A DNA stretch of 64,000 nt from an uncultured Hydrogenophaga sp. (GTDB lineage Bacteria; Pseudomonadota; Gammaproteobacteria; Burkholderiales; Burkholderiaceae_C). The notes beneath the pieces are model-generated. The model searched no databases. It was not told the origin of the DNA and was given only the letters and a program-made list of their open reading frames with translations. Positions 40,942 to 49,795 of this stretch are shown piece after piece. Within the stretch, counting starts at the first letter, position 1; each line of letters opens with the position of its first letter. The stretch lies in NCBI RefSeq assembly GCF_958439165.1, contig NZ_OY288126.1, positions 1 through 64,000 of the forward strand, given 5' to 3'. The position numbers and the translations under genes are program-made.

Positions 40942-43900
40942 GTGCGTCTGCTAACGAACAGCGGCACAGACCGCGTCATTGATCTGGTGCAGCCGCACCT
41001 CAAGCCCGGCAGCCAGTTCGGTTGCGTCACCCCTTCGTTTTCGCTGTTCGCCTTTGCCGAGGTGCGCGATGCCTTGGCCAAGTTGGAACGCGTTCAGCTC
41101 ATCTTGCCGCCAGAGGATGACACCCTGGACTTCCTCGGTGGAGATGGCGACCGGGCCAATCGCAACAAGCTGCAGGCGCGCTGGCTGGCCAACCAGTGCG
41201 CCCAATTGCTGGCGGGCAAAGTAGATCTTCGGCGAGCTCAGGGTCGTGTCCCCCAGGGCGCTGTGGTCATGCGTGACTCTCAAGGTTCACCAGAGCAGGT
41301 GGTGCTGGGGTCGTTCGCTTTCAGCACGGACGGTTTGGGCCTGACCCCCGGCAACCCGATGAACCTGATCCAGGCTTCCGAATCGGCGGCAGAGGCTGCG
41401 CAGCTCGCCCAGTGGTTCGACCACCAGTGGGCCAACCTACGGGCTCAGCCGGAACGGAGGGAGGAACTGATTTCCACCCTGCGGCGGATTGGCGAACACA
41501 AGGCCCCGATCACCGTGTACACGTTGATCCTGAACCACTTGCTCGGTGGGCGGGACGACGCCCTGGACGAGGAGCGCATCGTCCAGTCGGCCACCGGAAT
41601 CCGCAACACCGTCATCTGGAGGAAGCTGTTCAAGTTCCAGCGCGATGGCGTGGTGGGCGCCATCGATAAGCTGGCCCGTTTCGGCGGCTGCATCATCGCC
41701 GACAGTGTCGGCTTGGGTAAGACCTTCGAGGCGCTGGCCGTCATCAAGTACCACGAGCTGCGCAACGACCGCGTGCTGGTGCTGGCTCCCAAACGGCTGC
41801 GCGACAACTGGACGCTCTACAAGGCCAACGACAAGCGCAACGTTCTGGCGGCCGACCGGTTCAACTACGATGTTCTGAACCACACCGACCTTTCACGTGA
41901 CGGTGGTAACTCCGGCGACATAGACCTGAGCCACGTGAACTGGGGCAACTACGACCTGGTGGTCATCGACGAGAGCCACAACTTCCGTAACAAGAAGTCA
42001 CCCCGGCAGGGCACCGAGACCCGGTACGACCGCCTCATGCGCAAGATCATCAAGGAGGGGGTCAAGACCCGCGTGCTGATGCTCTCGGCCACACCGGTCA
42101 ACAACCGTTTGACCGACTTGCGTAACCAAATTGCCTTCGCCACTGAGGGCGATGACACCGCTCTGGCCGACTACGGTATCGACAGCATCCAGGAGACTAC
42201 ACGCAAGGCACAAATCCAGTTCAACCGCTGGTTGGACATGCCTGAGGCCGAGCGCACGCCAGGGAGCCTGGTGGAGATGCTGGGTTTTGACTACTTCACC
42301 CTGCTGGACCACCTCACGATTGCGCGCTCACGCCGGCACATTGAGCGGTACTACGGCACCGATGAAACTGGCAAGTTCCCAGGCCGCCTGCCCCCGATCA
42401 ACATCAAGGCAGATGTGGACCTGGCCGGCCAGTTCCGCGCCATCAAAGACATCAACCTGGAAATCCGGCGCCTGAACCTGGCCAGCTACGCGCCCCTGCG
42501 CTACCTGCTGCCGCACAAGCAGGCCGCCTATGACGCCAAGTACAGCACCGAGATTCGGGGGGGCGAGAGCTTTTTCCGGCAGGCTGACCGTGAAGAGAGC
42601 CTGATCCACCTGCTGCGCGTCAACGTTCTCAAGCGCATGGAAAGCGCCGTTTCGTCCTTCGCGCTGACCTTGCATCGCCAACTGAAGGACGTCGAGGCAG
42701 TGCTGGCGCACATTGAAGCCTTTGCCGCTGGTGCCTCTGGCAGCGATGGCATGGAGGAAATCAACATCGCCGATGTCGATGTGGACGACCCAGCGTTCGA
42801 GACCCTGCTGGTCGGGCGCAAAGTCAAGGTGCTGTTGGGTGACGTGGACCTTATCCGCTGGAAGCAAGACCTTATTGAAGACCGCAACCGCCTGGCCACC
42901 TTGTTAGCGGCGGCCCAGCAGGTGGACGCAGCGCGCGACGCCAAGCTGGCCAAGCTGCGAGACATGATCGGGCAGAAATGCCGCAACCCCATCAACGCCG
43001 GTAATCTCAAGATCATTGTCTTCACTGCGTTTTCTGACACAGCGCAATACCTCTACGCTCACCTGGCGGAATGGGCGAAAACCAGCTTGGGCGTTAACGC
43101 CGCGCTGGTCACGGGCGGCGCAGGTATCCAATCCACCTTGCCTGGCCTGCGCAAGAGCATGAGCAGCGTTCTGTCCGCCTTTGCGCCCCGCGCCAGGGAA
43201 CGGCCCGCTGACTTAGCTGACGAGGGCGAGATCGACCTGCTGATCGCCACCGACTGCATTTCCGAGGGCCAGAACCTTCAGGACTGCGACTGGCTCATCA
43301 ACTACGACATCCACTGGAACCCGGTGCGCATCATTCAGCGCTTTGGTCGAATTGACCGCATCGGTTCACCCAACCAGAACATCCAGTTGGTCAACTTTTG
43401 GCCCAACATGGAACTGGAGGAGTACATCGGCCTGGAGCAGCGCGTCAGCGGGCGGATGGTCTTGTTGGATGTGTCGGCCACCGGGGAGGAAAACCTTATC
43501 GAGCAACAGTCGGGCAACCCCATGAACGATCTGGAGTACCGGCGCAAGCAGCTGCTCAAACTGCAGGACCAGGTCATCGACATGGAAGATCTCTCCAGCG
43601 GCGTGTCCATCACTGACCTGACCCTGACCGACTTCCGCATTGACCTGGCCCAGTACCTCAAGGAACACCCGGGCCAGCTTGAGACGCTGCCGCTGGGCAC
43701 GCATGCCGTCGTCACCAGCATCGACGCAGACATCGAGCCTGGTGTGATCTTTTGCCTGCGGGCTGAGGGCGCTGTCACGGTCAAGGGCCAGAAGTCCGAC
43801 TATCCGCTGGCCCCCATCTATCTCGCCCACGTCGGGGACGATGGCACCGTTCTGCTGCCATACCCTCAGGCCAAGCGGATTCTGGACCGCCTCAAGCGCC

Positions 43901-44157
43901 TGGCCCTTGGGCGAGACCTGCCCGATGACGGTGCTTGTGCCAAGTTCGACAAGGCCACCCGCCATGGCGAGGACATGCGGCAAGCGCAGAGGCTACTGGC
44001 TGCGGCGGTGGCTTCCGTGGTGGGCAAGAACGAAGAGCGCGCCGTCGCCAGTCTGTTTTCGCGCGGCGGTACCCACGCCATGAAGGGCGAGTTCGCCGGC
44101 AGCAACGACTTCGAGGTGCTGGCCTTTATGGTGGTGCTTACCGATCAAAAAAACTGA
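40942..44157 (+). CDS. SNF2-type helicase with degenerate phospholipase-D-like N-terminus
   Basis: 1071 residues from a GTG preceded by GGTGAGG. Residues about 1-160 resemble a PLD-like domain (VIDLVQPHLKPGSQFGCVTPSFSLFAF, then GSFAFSTDGLG), but the HxK of the catalytic motif is missing. The SF2 core has ADSVGLGKT at 253-261, DESH from 343, LSATPVNNRLTDLRNQIAFA, LLIATDCISEGQNLQ and QRFGRIDRIGS from 799. SNF2 proteins translocate on duplex DNA. It is the first gene of a run with UvrD-type helicase, DUF4391 and type III RM genes, so a defence role is inferred. Confidence 0.88.
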   Translation: MRLLTNSGTDRVIDLVQPHLKPGSQFGCVTPSFSLFAFAEVRDALAKLERVQLILPPEDDTLDFLGGDGDRANRNKLQARWLANQCAQLLAGKVDLRRAQGRVPQGAVVMRDSQGSPEQVVLGSFAFSTDGLGLTPGNPMNLIQASESAAEAAQLAQWFDHQWANLRAQPERREELISTLRRIGEHKAPITVYTLILNHLLGGRDDALDEERIVQSATGIRNTVIWRKLFKFQRDGVVGAIDKLARFGGCIIADSVGLGKTFEALAVIKYHELRNDRVLVLAPKRLRDNWTLYKANDKRNVLAADRFNYDVLNHTDLSRDGGNSGDIDLSHVNWGNYDLVVIDESHNFRNKKSPRQGTETRYDRLMRKIIKEGVKTRVLMLSATPVNNRLTDLRNQIAFATEGDDTALADYGIDSIQETTRKAQIQFNRWLDMPEAERTPGSLVEMLGFDYFTLLDHLTIARSRRHIERYYGTDETGKFPGRLPPINIKADVDLAGQFRAIKDINLEIRRLNLASYAPLRYLLPHKQAAYDAKYSTEIRGGESFFRQADREESLIHLLRVNVLKRMESAVSSFALTLHRQLKDVEAVLAHIEAFAAGASGSDGMEEINIADVDVDDPAFETLLVGRKVKVLLGDVDLIRWKQDLIEDRNRLATLLAAAQQVDAARDAKLAKLRDMIGQKCRNPINAGNLKIIVFTAFSDTAQYLYAHLAEWAKTSLGVNAALVTGGAGIQSTLPGLRKSMSSVLSAFAPRARERPADLADEGEIDLLIATDCISEGQNLQDCDWLINYDIHWNPVRIIQRFGRIDRIGSPNQNIQLVNFWPNMELEEYIGLEQRVSGRMVLLDVSATGEENLIEQQSGNPMNDLEYRRKQLLKLQDQVIDMEDLSSGVSITDLTLTDFRIDLAQYLKEHPGQLETLPLGTHAVVTSIDADIEPGVIFCLRAEGAVTVKGQKSDYPLAPIYLAHVGDDGTVLLPYPQAKRILDRLKRLALGRDLPDDGACAKFDKATRHGEDMRQAQRLLAAAVASVVGKNEERAVASLFSRGGTHAMKGEFAGSNDFEVLAFMVVLTDQKN

Positions 44158-44177
44158 ACCCGACGTAGGAGGAATGC

Positions 44178-46862
44178 TTGAACAGTGCAGATCAAAACGC
44201 CCTCGCACCGATTGCCGAAGAGGTTCTCGGAAAGCTTCAAGAGGTCGCCACAGCGGCGCGTGCCTGGCTTCAGGACCCGAGAGGCCCCAGTGCTGACACC
44301 CTGGTACCTGGCTCTGTTTCAGACGCTGCGCTGCGCAATCTGGTTCAAGTCAACCAACAGAACCGTGCGGCCTACCAGCGGTTGAGCAAGGAGCCGGTGG
44401 TCTCCCGCGTCGTTGCTGAAGATGAAAAGGGAGGCTTCCATACCCGTTTCTTCTGCCGTGCCGACCAGGGTATGGTTGAACGTGGAGTCATCAGCTACTT
44501 GACGAAATGGGGTCGACTGGCATCGCTGCCAGTCGGGGATGAGTACATCACCCCTGGTGGTGAGGCATGGATCGTCGTCTCCAAAACAGGTTTGCGGCCG
44601 GAGGAGATCAATGGGCAATGGGATGCCTATTCAGAGGTGTATCGCGAGGACCTGCCTAGCGTCACGATTGATTCACTTCGAGCTCTTTTGCAGGCGGAGC
44701 GCCCGTCACACAGTGCGCGCAACTTGCTTGAAGAAATCCTCGCCGAAGAGGCGAAGAAAGCGACTGTTCAGGAAGGCATCCGCCGGAGTGTGATTACACG
44801 AATGGGGTTAAGGGATCAGCCGATTCTGGACAAGTTTCAGGATGAGGTTTTCCGTCTGCCGCTGTCGCATCAGGTCGTGCTTCTCGGGCCACCCGGCACG
44901 GGGAAAACCACAACCCTGATTCGCCGCCTGGGGCAGAAGCTGGACATCCAGTACCTCGATGAAGACGAGCAACGTGTGGTCCAAGAGGTGGCGCTTGCAC
45001 AGGGCTTGTCACACGAGCGCAGCTGGCTGATGTTCACGCCCACGGAACTGCTCAAGCAGTACCTGAAAGAAGCGTTCAACCGCGAGCTGGTGCCGGCCTC
45101 CGATCAAAATCTCCGCACTTGGGACGACCATCGACGAGAGCTGTGCAGGCAGACTTTCGGCATTCTCAGGACGGCTACCGGTGGCGGTACCTTTGTCCAG
45201 AAGTCAGACCTGAACAGCTTGCTCGACATCACGATCAGGAGCCAAGTCGAATGGTTCACAGACTTTGATGCTTGGCAGGGTCAAAGCTACCTGCAAGAGC
45301 TGATCGCTGCCGCCCAAGTCCTCCAGCAATCAAATGTCAGGCAGGCGGGCGAGTTGGGCAAGGTTTTGGCCCTGTTGCTGAGCGAACATCAAAATTGGCC
45401 AGCCACTTTGAGCCAGTTGGCAGAAGAGTTGCCTCGGGTTCAGTCTTTTGTTGCCCATTTCAGGGAAGAGATTGGCGCGCGACTTGAAGCCGCGTTGATC
45501 GCACAGCTGCAGTCGAATCGCAACTTCGTGGCCGAGTTCGCCACATTCCTGGAGACCTTGCAGCAAGCCGAGACGGACGAAGCCGACGAAGCAGAGGTGG
45601 ACGACGAAGAGGACGCCCAAGCGCCGAAGGTGGGCGTGCAGGCTGCAACCAACGAGTATTACCAAGCGCTCAGGGCTTTGGCGCGTAGCGCTGCCACCAA
45701 GCGCGCCGTGAACAAGGCCAGCCGCAGCGGAAAGATCATCGAGTGGCTGGGTGATCGCGTGCTCCCCCATAGTGACGTCATCGACATCGGGAGCAAGCTG
45801 ATTCTTCAGTCAGCAGCCCGCCGCTTTGTCACGCCAGTCAGGGGGTACATCAATGGTGTGGGCAAACGCTATCGCGCGTTTCGCCGTGAGAGGCAGGGTG
45901 CCGGCACCTGGTATCAGTCAGGCACATTTGATCAACGCGACGTCCACCCGCTGGAACTGGATGTCATCCTGCTGGCCACCCTCAAGGCAGGCAACCAGTT
46001 GATCGAACGGCGGAACATCCAGCGCGCCATAGACAGCCCGCAATGGGCCGCCTTGAAGAGCGTGATGAGCTGCCACCGGCATCAGATACTGGTGGACGAA
46101 GCCACCGACTTTTCGCCACTACAACTGGCTTGTATGAATGCGCTGGCTCATCCGCGGACGAGATCAGTTTTCGCGTGCGGTGACTTCAACCAGCGACTGA
46201 CCACCTGGGGCGTTCGCAGTCCCGACGCGCTGGCGTGGAGCTTGCCCGGTGTCGAGGTTCGTGAGATCACGGTCGCGTACCGCCAGTCCAGGCAACTAAA
46301 TGACCTCGCGATAGACATCATCCGGGCCGTCGGTGGTTCTGAACCGAACGTCAGCTTGCCTGCAGAAGTGAACAACGAGGTGGCTTCTCCTGTGCTGCTG
46401 GAAAACAGCACCGCCCCGCAGACTGTTCAATGGCTCGCAGACTGCATCGTTGACATTGAGAGGTTTGTCGTGCAGCAGCTCCCATCCATCGCCGTTTTCG
46501 TGAACGGCGAAGGGGAGGTAGAGCCGACAGCAAAAGCCTTGGAGGCCCTGTTGAGCGAGCACAACATCCCGGTGATGGCGTGTCGCAAAGGACAGGCCGT
46601 AGGCCAAGAGAGCAGCGTGCGGGTGTTCGACATCCAACACATCAAGGGACTGGAGTTCGAGGCGGTTTTCTTCCTGGGCGTTGACCGCTTGGCAGAACTG
46701 CAGCCCGAACTGTTCGACAAGTACATCTATGTCGGTACCACCCGTGCAGCGGCTTACCTGGGACTGGCCTGCGAGGGTGCATTGCCTGCGCAACTGGCTC
46801 CGGTGCGCCACCACTTCGGGACCGACTGGGCGAGCAAGGTGCACCCCTCAGTTTCAGCATGA
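44178..46862 (+). CDS. UvrD/Rep-type superfamily 1 helicase-like protein
   Basis: 894 residues from TTG 44178, chosen because AGGAGGA stands at 44167-44173 and no in-frame ATG fits. It has about 225 N-terminal residues of unknown fold. The helicase motifs are GPPGTGKT (237-244), ILVDEATDFSPLQ (Walker B), FACGDFNQRLTTWG (motif III), VAYRQSRQLN (IV), VFDIQHIKGLEFEAVFFLG (V) and YVGTTRAAAYLGL (VI). A long insertion (about 270-560) carries an acidic run near residue 465. It overlaps the next gene by ATGA. Confidence 0.85.
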   Translation: MNSADQNALAPIAEEVLGKLQEVATAARAWLQDPRGPSADTLVPGSVSDAALRNLVQVNQQNRAAYQRLSKEPVVSRVVAEDEKGGFHTRFFCRADQGMVERGVISYLTKWGRLASLPVGDEYITPGGEAWIVVSKTGLRPEEINGQWDAYSEVYREDLPSVTIDSLRALLQAERPSHSARNLLEEILAEEAKKATVQEGIRRSVITRMGLRDQPILDKFQDEVFRLPLSHQVVLLGPPGTGKTTTLIRRLGQKLDIQYLDEDEQRVVQEVALAQGLSHERSWLMFTPTELLKQYLKEAFNRELVPASDQNLRTWDDHRRELCRQTFGILRTATGGGTFVQKSDLNSLLDITIRSQVEWFTDFDAWQGQSYLQELIAAAQVLQQSNVRQAGELGKVLALLLSEHQNWPATLSQLAEELPRVQSFVAHFREEIGARLEAALIAQLQSNRNFVAEFATFLETLQQAETDEADEAEVDDEEDAQAPKVGVQAATNEYYQALRALARSAATKRAVNKASRSGKIIEWLGDRVLPHSDVIDIGSKLILQSAARRFVTPVRGYINGVGKRYRAFRRERQGAGTWYQSGTFDQRDVHPLELDVILLATLKAGNQLIERRNIQRAIDSPQWAALKSVMSCHRHQILVDEATDFSPLQLACMNALAHPRTRSVFACGDFNQRLTTWGVRSPDALAWSLPGVEVREITVAYRQSRQLNDLAIDIIRAVGGSEPNVSLPAEVNNEVASPVLLENSTAPQTVQWLADCIVDIERFVVQQLPSIAVFVNGEGEVEPTAKALEALLSEHNIPVMACRKGQAVGQESSVRVFDIQHIKGLEFEAVFFLGVDRLAELQPELFDKYIYVGTTRAAAYLGLACEGALPAQLAPVRHHFGTDWASKVHPSVSA

Positions 46863-47680
46863 CGCTGGACACGCTGATCTCTGCGCTCGCGCTCCCGGCC
46901 AGTTGCCGGGTGGACCAGCGCGTGCCCAAGAAGATGCTGGCCGAGCACGGCGCACCGACGGCAGCTGACCGGCGCCTGCTGACCGACAGCATCGAGGAGC
47001 TGCAGTGGATCGCTGCGCTGAAGCCCGGCACCGTGGCCATCCCGGAACACCGGTCCGACGGGCGCGAGTACCTGGAAGTGGCCGTGCTGAGCGTGGAGGT
47101 GCGTGCCACGCATGACAAGGCACCGCAGTGGCTGCGGTTGGCTGAGCTGGTGCACCGGGCGGTTCCCTACCCAGTGCTGCTGATCCAGACTCTGAGGCCC
47201 AGCGCCGCAGCAACACCCGATGACCCCACACCACAGCCGCCTGCCCGGGTAGCGCTCAGCCTTGCGCACAAGAGAGCTGCGCAGAACGAGCTGGGCAAGG
47301 TGGTGCTCGACGGTGAGCTGGTCCGCTCCGAGCTGGTGGGCACTGACTGCGCCGCCGCAACCGTGGTGGGCGCGCTGCTAGATGCGCTGGCCCTGGACCG
47401 TCAGCCGCATCAAGACCTGATGGCCCTGTACCAGGGCTGGATGGACTGCCTGACCGCTGCGGAGGCTGCCCGCCTGACCGGGAACTTCCGCCTGCCCAAC
47501 GGCCCCACCGCAGCCGCTGCACAGCGCGAAGCGCTGCGCGCCTGCCAAAAATTGGAACAAGAAGCAGCGCGCCTGCGCAGCCAGGCTGCCAAGGAACGAC
47601 AGATCGCCAAGCAGGTCGACCTCAATCTGGCGCTACAGCGGCTAGAAGTCAGCCTGCAATTGGCACGTGGTCAGCTATGA
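46859..47680 (+). CDS. DUF4391-type protein
   Basis: 273 residues. The N-terminal half matches the DUF4391 pattern: RVDQRVPKKMLAEHGAPTAADRRLL then SIEELQWIAALKPGTVAIPEH and EYLEVAVLSVEVR. A C-terminal coiled coil follows (about 225-270). The function is unknown. Such genes commonly sit next to helicase and type III modification genes, which is the case here (general family knowledge, not a search). It overlaps the UvrD-type gene by ATGA, so the two are coupled; a 141-base gap with AT-rich sequence follows. Confidence 0.75.
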   Translation: MTLDTLISALALPASCRVDQRVPKKMLAEHGAPTAADRRLLTDSIEELQWIAALKPGTVAIPEHRSDGREYLEVAVLSVEVRATHDKAPQWLRLAELVHRAVPYPVLLIQTLRPSAAATPDDPTPQPPARVALSLAHKRAAQNELGKVVLDGELVRSELVGTDCAAATVVGALLDALALDRQPHQDLMALYQGWMDCLTAAEAARLTGNFRLPNGPTAAAAQREALRACQKLEQEAARLRSQAAKERQIAKQVDLNLALQRLEVSLQLARGQL

Positions 47681-47821
47681 ACTGCACCAAAGAGGCGCAG
47701 ATTCGAGGTCGGCACCTCTGCTGTTTGCGGGGAGCGTCTTTACAAAATACGAAGTCAAAATTAACGCAGAAAATGCATTTTTTCTGCAACAATGAAGATA
47801 TTGTTTATGAGGAGATGAGCC
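47681..47821 (+). promoter_or_regulatory. AT-rich control region before the ATPase/RloB pair
   Basis: 141 bases, clearly richer in AT than either side. It holds a palindrome GCAGAAAA-TGCATT-TTTTCTGC (47766-47787), a -10-like GATATT and a TTTACA block. GAGGAGATGAGCC precedes the ATG at 47822. It suggests a separate promoter for the downstream pair. Confidence 0.55.
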
Positions 47822-49087
47822 ATGTTGCTTGAGTTTCGGGTTCGAAACTACCGTTCAATCCGTGACGAGCAGGCTCTCACCCTGATAGCGTCTGGTGACA
47901 AGGAACTGGCCACAACGCACTTGGCGCCTACCGGGCTGAAGGCGGCGTCCCATGCCTTGCGCAGCGTAGTGGTTTATGGGCCAAACGCCAGCGGTAAGTC
48001 CAGCCTGCTGCGCGCGTTGGACTACCTTCGCGCCGTGGTGGCCGAGTCGGCCACTGTCATCCAGCCGGGCCAGACCTACAACGTGCAACCCTTTAAGCTG
48101 GACCCGGCTACAGCCAACCAGCCCACCGAGTTCGAGATCACCTTCCTGCTGTCGGGCGTGCGCCACCAGTATGCGTTTTCGATGACACCTCAGCGCATCG
48201 TCAGTGAGTCGTTACTGGTTTATCGAAGCAGCAAGCCTACCCAGCTTTTCAGCCGGCAGCACGTTGAAGGCGATGGCTACAAGTACGAGTTCAGCACCTA
48301 CCTGACGGGGCCGCGCAAGCTATGGCAAGAGAGCACGCGTCCGAACTCCCTGTTTTTGTCCATGGCGGCACAGCTCAACAGCGAGCAACTCAGCCCGGTG
48401 TTCAACTGGATCGTTCGCAACATCACGTTCCTGCCTGCCGGTGCCACCCTGCCCGACCTTACTACGGCGCTGCTTGCCACAGAACAAGGGCGCGCCTCGA
48501 TTCGCGAATTCCTGTCGGCGGCTGACATCTCTATTGCTGACGTTCAGGCGGTGTCTCGGAAGGGCATGCACGCCCAATGGGTGATGAGCGCCAGTGGTTT
48601 GCAGGCGAGCCAGGAGGAGCGCGAGTTCATGATGCCTGTGTTTGAGCACACCACGCCCAAGGGCTCGGCAAAGTTCGAGTTGCATGACGAGTCCGAGGGG
48701 ACACAGCGCCTCTACGGACTGATCGCGCCCGTACTAGATTGCCTGCGGGACGGTCGCGTGCTGGTGGTGGATGAACTGGACAGCAGCTTGCACACCCTGC
48801 TGGTGCGGCGCTTGATCACCATGTTCCAGACCCCCGAGCTCAATTCCAACGGCGCGCAGCTAGTCTTTAGTACCCACGACACTTCGCTGCTGGACCACAC
48901 CCTATTTCGGCGCGATCAAGTCTGGTTCACTGAGAAGGACGCCGACCAGGCCACCCGCCTGTATCCGTTGACCGACTTCAGCCCCCGCAAGCAAGAAGCC
49001 TGGGAGCGCGGCTACCTGGCAGGCCGCTATGGCGCCGTGCCATTTTTCAGCGATTGGCCCACCTCAGCCAAGACAGGGGTGCATTGA
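47822..49087 (+). CDS. AAA/ABC-type ATPase, RloA/AbiL-like
   Basis: 421 residues. It begins MLLEFRVRNYRSIRDEQ, the typical SMC-like start. Walker A is GPNASGKSS (53-61), the signature-like ESEGTQRLYGL precedes Walker B VLVVDELDSSLH (D317, E318), and FSTHDTSLLD is the H-loop. It pairs with the RloB gene four bases downstream. In AbiL and PARIS-type systems such an ATPase holds a TOPRIM-like effector until a phage trigger is sensed. The trigger and target here are unknown. Confidence 0.85.
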   Translation: MLLEFRVRNYRSIRDEQALTLIASGDKELATTHLAPTGLKAASHALRSVVVYGPNASGKSSLLRALDYLRAVVAESATVIQPGQTYNVQPFKLDPATANQPTEFEITFLLSGVRHQYAFSMTPQRIVSESLLVYRSSKPTQLFSRQHVEGDGYKYEFSTYLTGPRKLWQESTRPNSLFLSMAAQLNSEQLSPVFNWIVRNITFLPAGATLPDLTTALLATEQGRASIREFLSAADISIADVQAVSRKGMHAQWVMSASGLQASQEEREFMMPVFEHTTPKGSAKFELHDESEGTQRLYGLIAPVLDCLRDGRVLVVDELDSSLHTLLVRRLITMFQTPELNSNGAQLVFSTHDTSLLDHTLFRRDQVWFTEKDADQATRLYPLTDFSPRKQEAWERGYLAGRYGAVPFFSDWPTSAKTGVH

Positions 49088-49091
49088 CGCA

Positions 49092-49769
49092 ATGGGGAAG
49101 GACAACCAACCGAAACACCGGCAGGCCGCTCGTGACCTCAAGCGCCGTGCGGCCGTGCGGAAGCCCTATGAGCGTCTGCTGATCGTCTGTGAAGGCGAGA
49201 AGACCGAGCCGCAATACCTGCGCGAGATCCAACAGGCTTATCGGCTGGCGACGGCACACGTCCAAGTGCTGCACAGTCAAATTGGTACCGAGCCTCAGCA
49301 GGTGCTGGAGTACGCCCTCACCGTGTTCAAAGATGGAGACCGTGAGCGCGGCCTCCACCCTCGGGAATTTGACCGGGTCATCGTTGTCTTCGATCGCGAC
49401 GAGCACCGAACCTACCACGCCGCGCTGGCGCAGGCTCAGGCGCAGAACGGCAAGCTACGCAACGACAACGGGGTGCCGGTGCCGATTGAGGCAGTGGCCT
49501 CTGTGCCGTGCTTCGAGCTTTGGCTGCTGTTGCACTTTGAAGACGTGCTGGCCCCGCTCCACAGACACGAGGCACAGGAGCGCCTGAAGGTTCATCTGCC
49601 AGGCTACGAGAAGGGCGGTGGCAGCCATTGGCACGCCACGCAGGTCCGCTTGGACGATGCCACGGCGCGCGCGAGTCACCTGGCTGCGCTCACCAACGCC
49701 TTTGATGGCACCCAACCCTACACAGCGATGCACGAACTCGTCTCGCGACTCGTGCACCTGAAAGACTGA
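49092..49769 (+). CDS. RloB-family TOPRIM-like protein
   Basis: 225 residues from ATG 49092, four bases after the ATPase stop. It has the TOPRIM-like glutamate E34 in LLIVCEGEKTEPQYL and the paired acids D101 and D103 in VIVVFDRDEH. A later block SVPCFELWLLLHFED near residue 140 is also characteristic. These residues are consistent with a metal-dependent nuclease. With the upstream ATPase it forms a two-gene module like AbiLi/AbiLii or RloA/RloB. The true start excludes 21 residues that overlap the ATPase. Confidence 0.85.
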   Translation: MGKDNQPKHRQAARDLKRRAAVRKPYERLLIVCEGEKTEPQYLREIQQAYRLATAHVQVLHSQIGTEPQQVLEYALTVFKDGDRERGLHPREFDRVIVVFDRDEHRTYHAALAQAQAQNGKLRNDNGVPVPIEAVASVPCFELWLLLHFEDVLAPLHRHEAQERLKVHLPGYEKGGGSHWHATQVRLDDATARASHLAALTNAFDGTQPYTAMHELVSRLVHLKD

Positions 49770-49795
49770 TTGCCTGCGCTTGCGGGGAGGAACAC

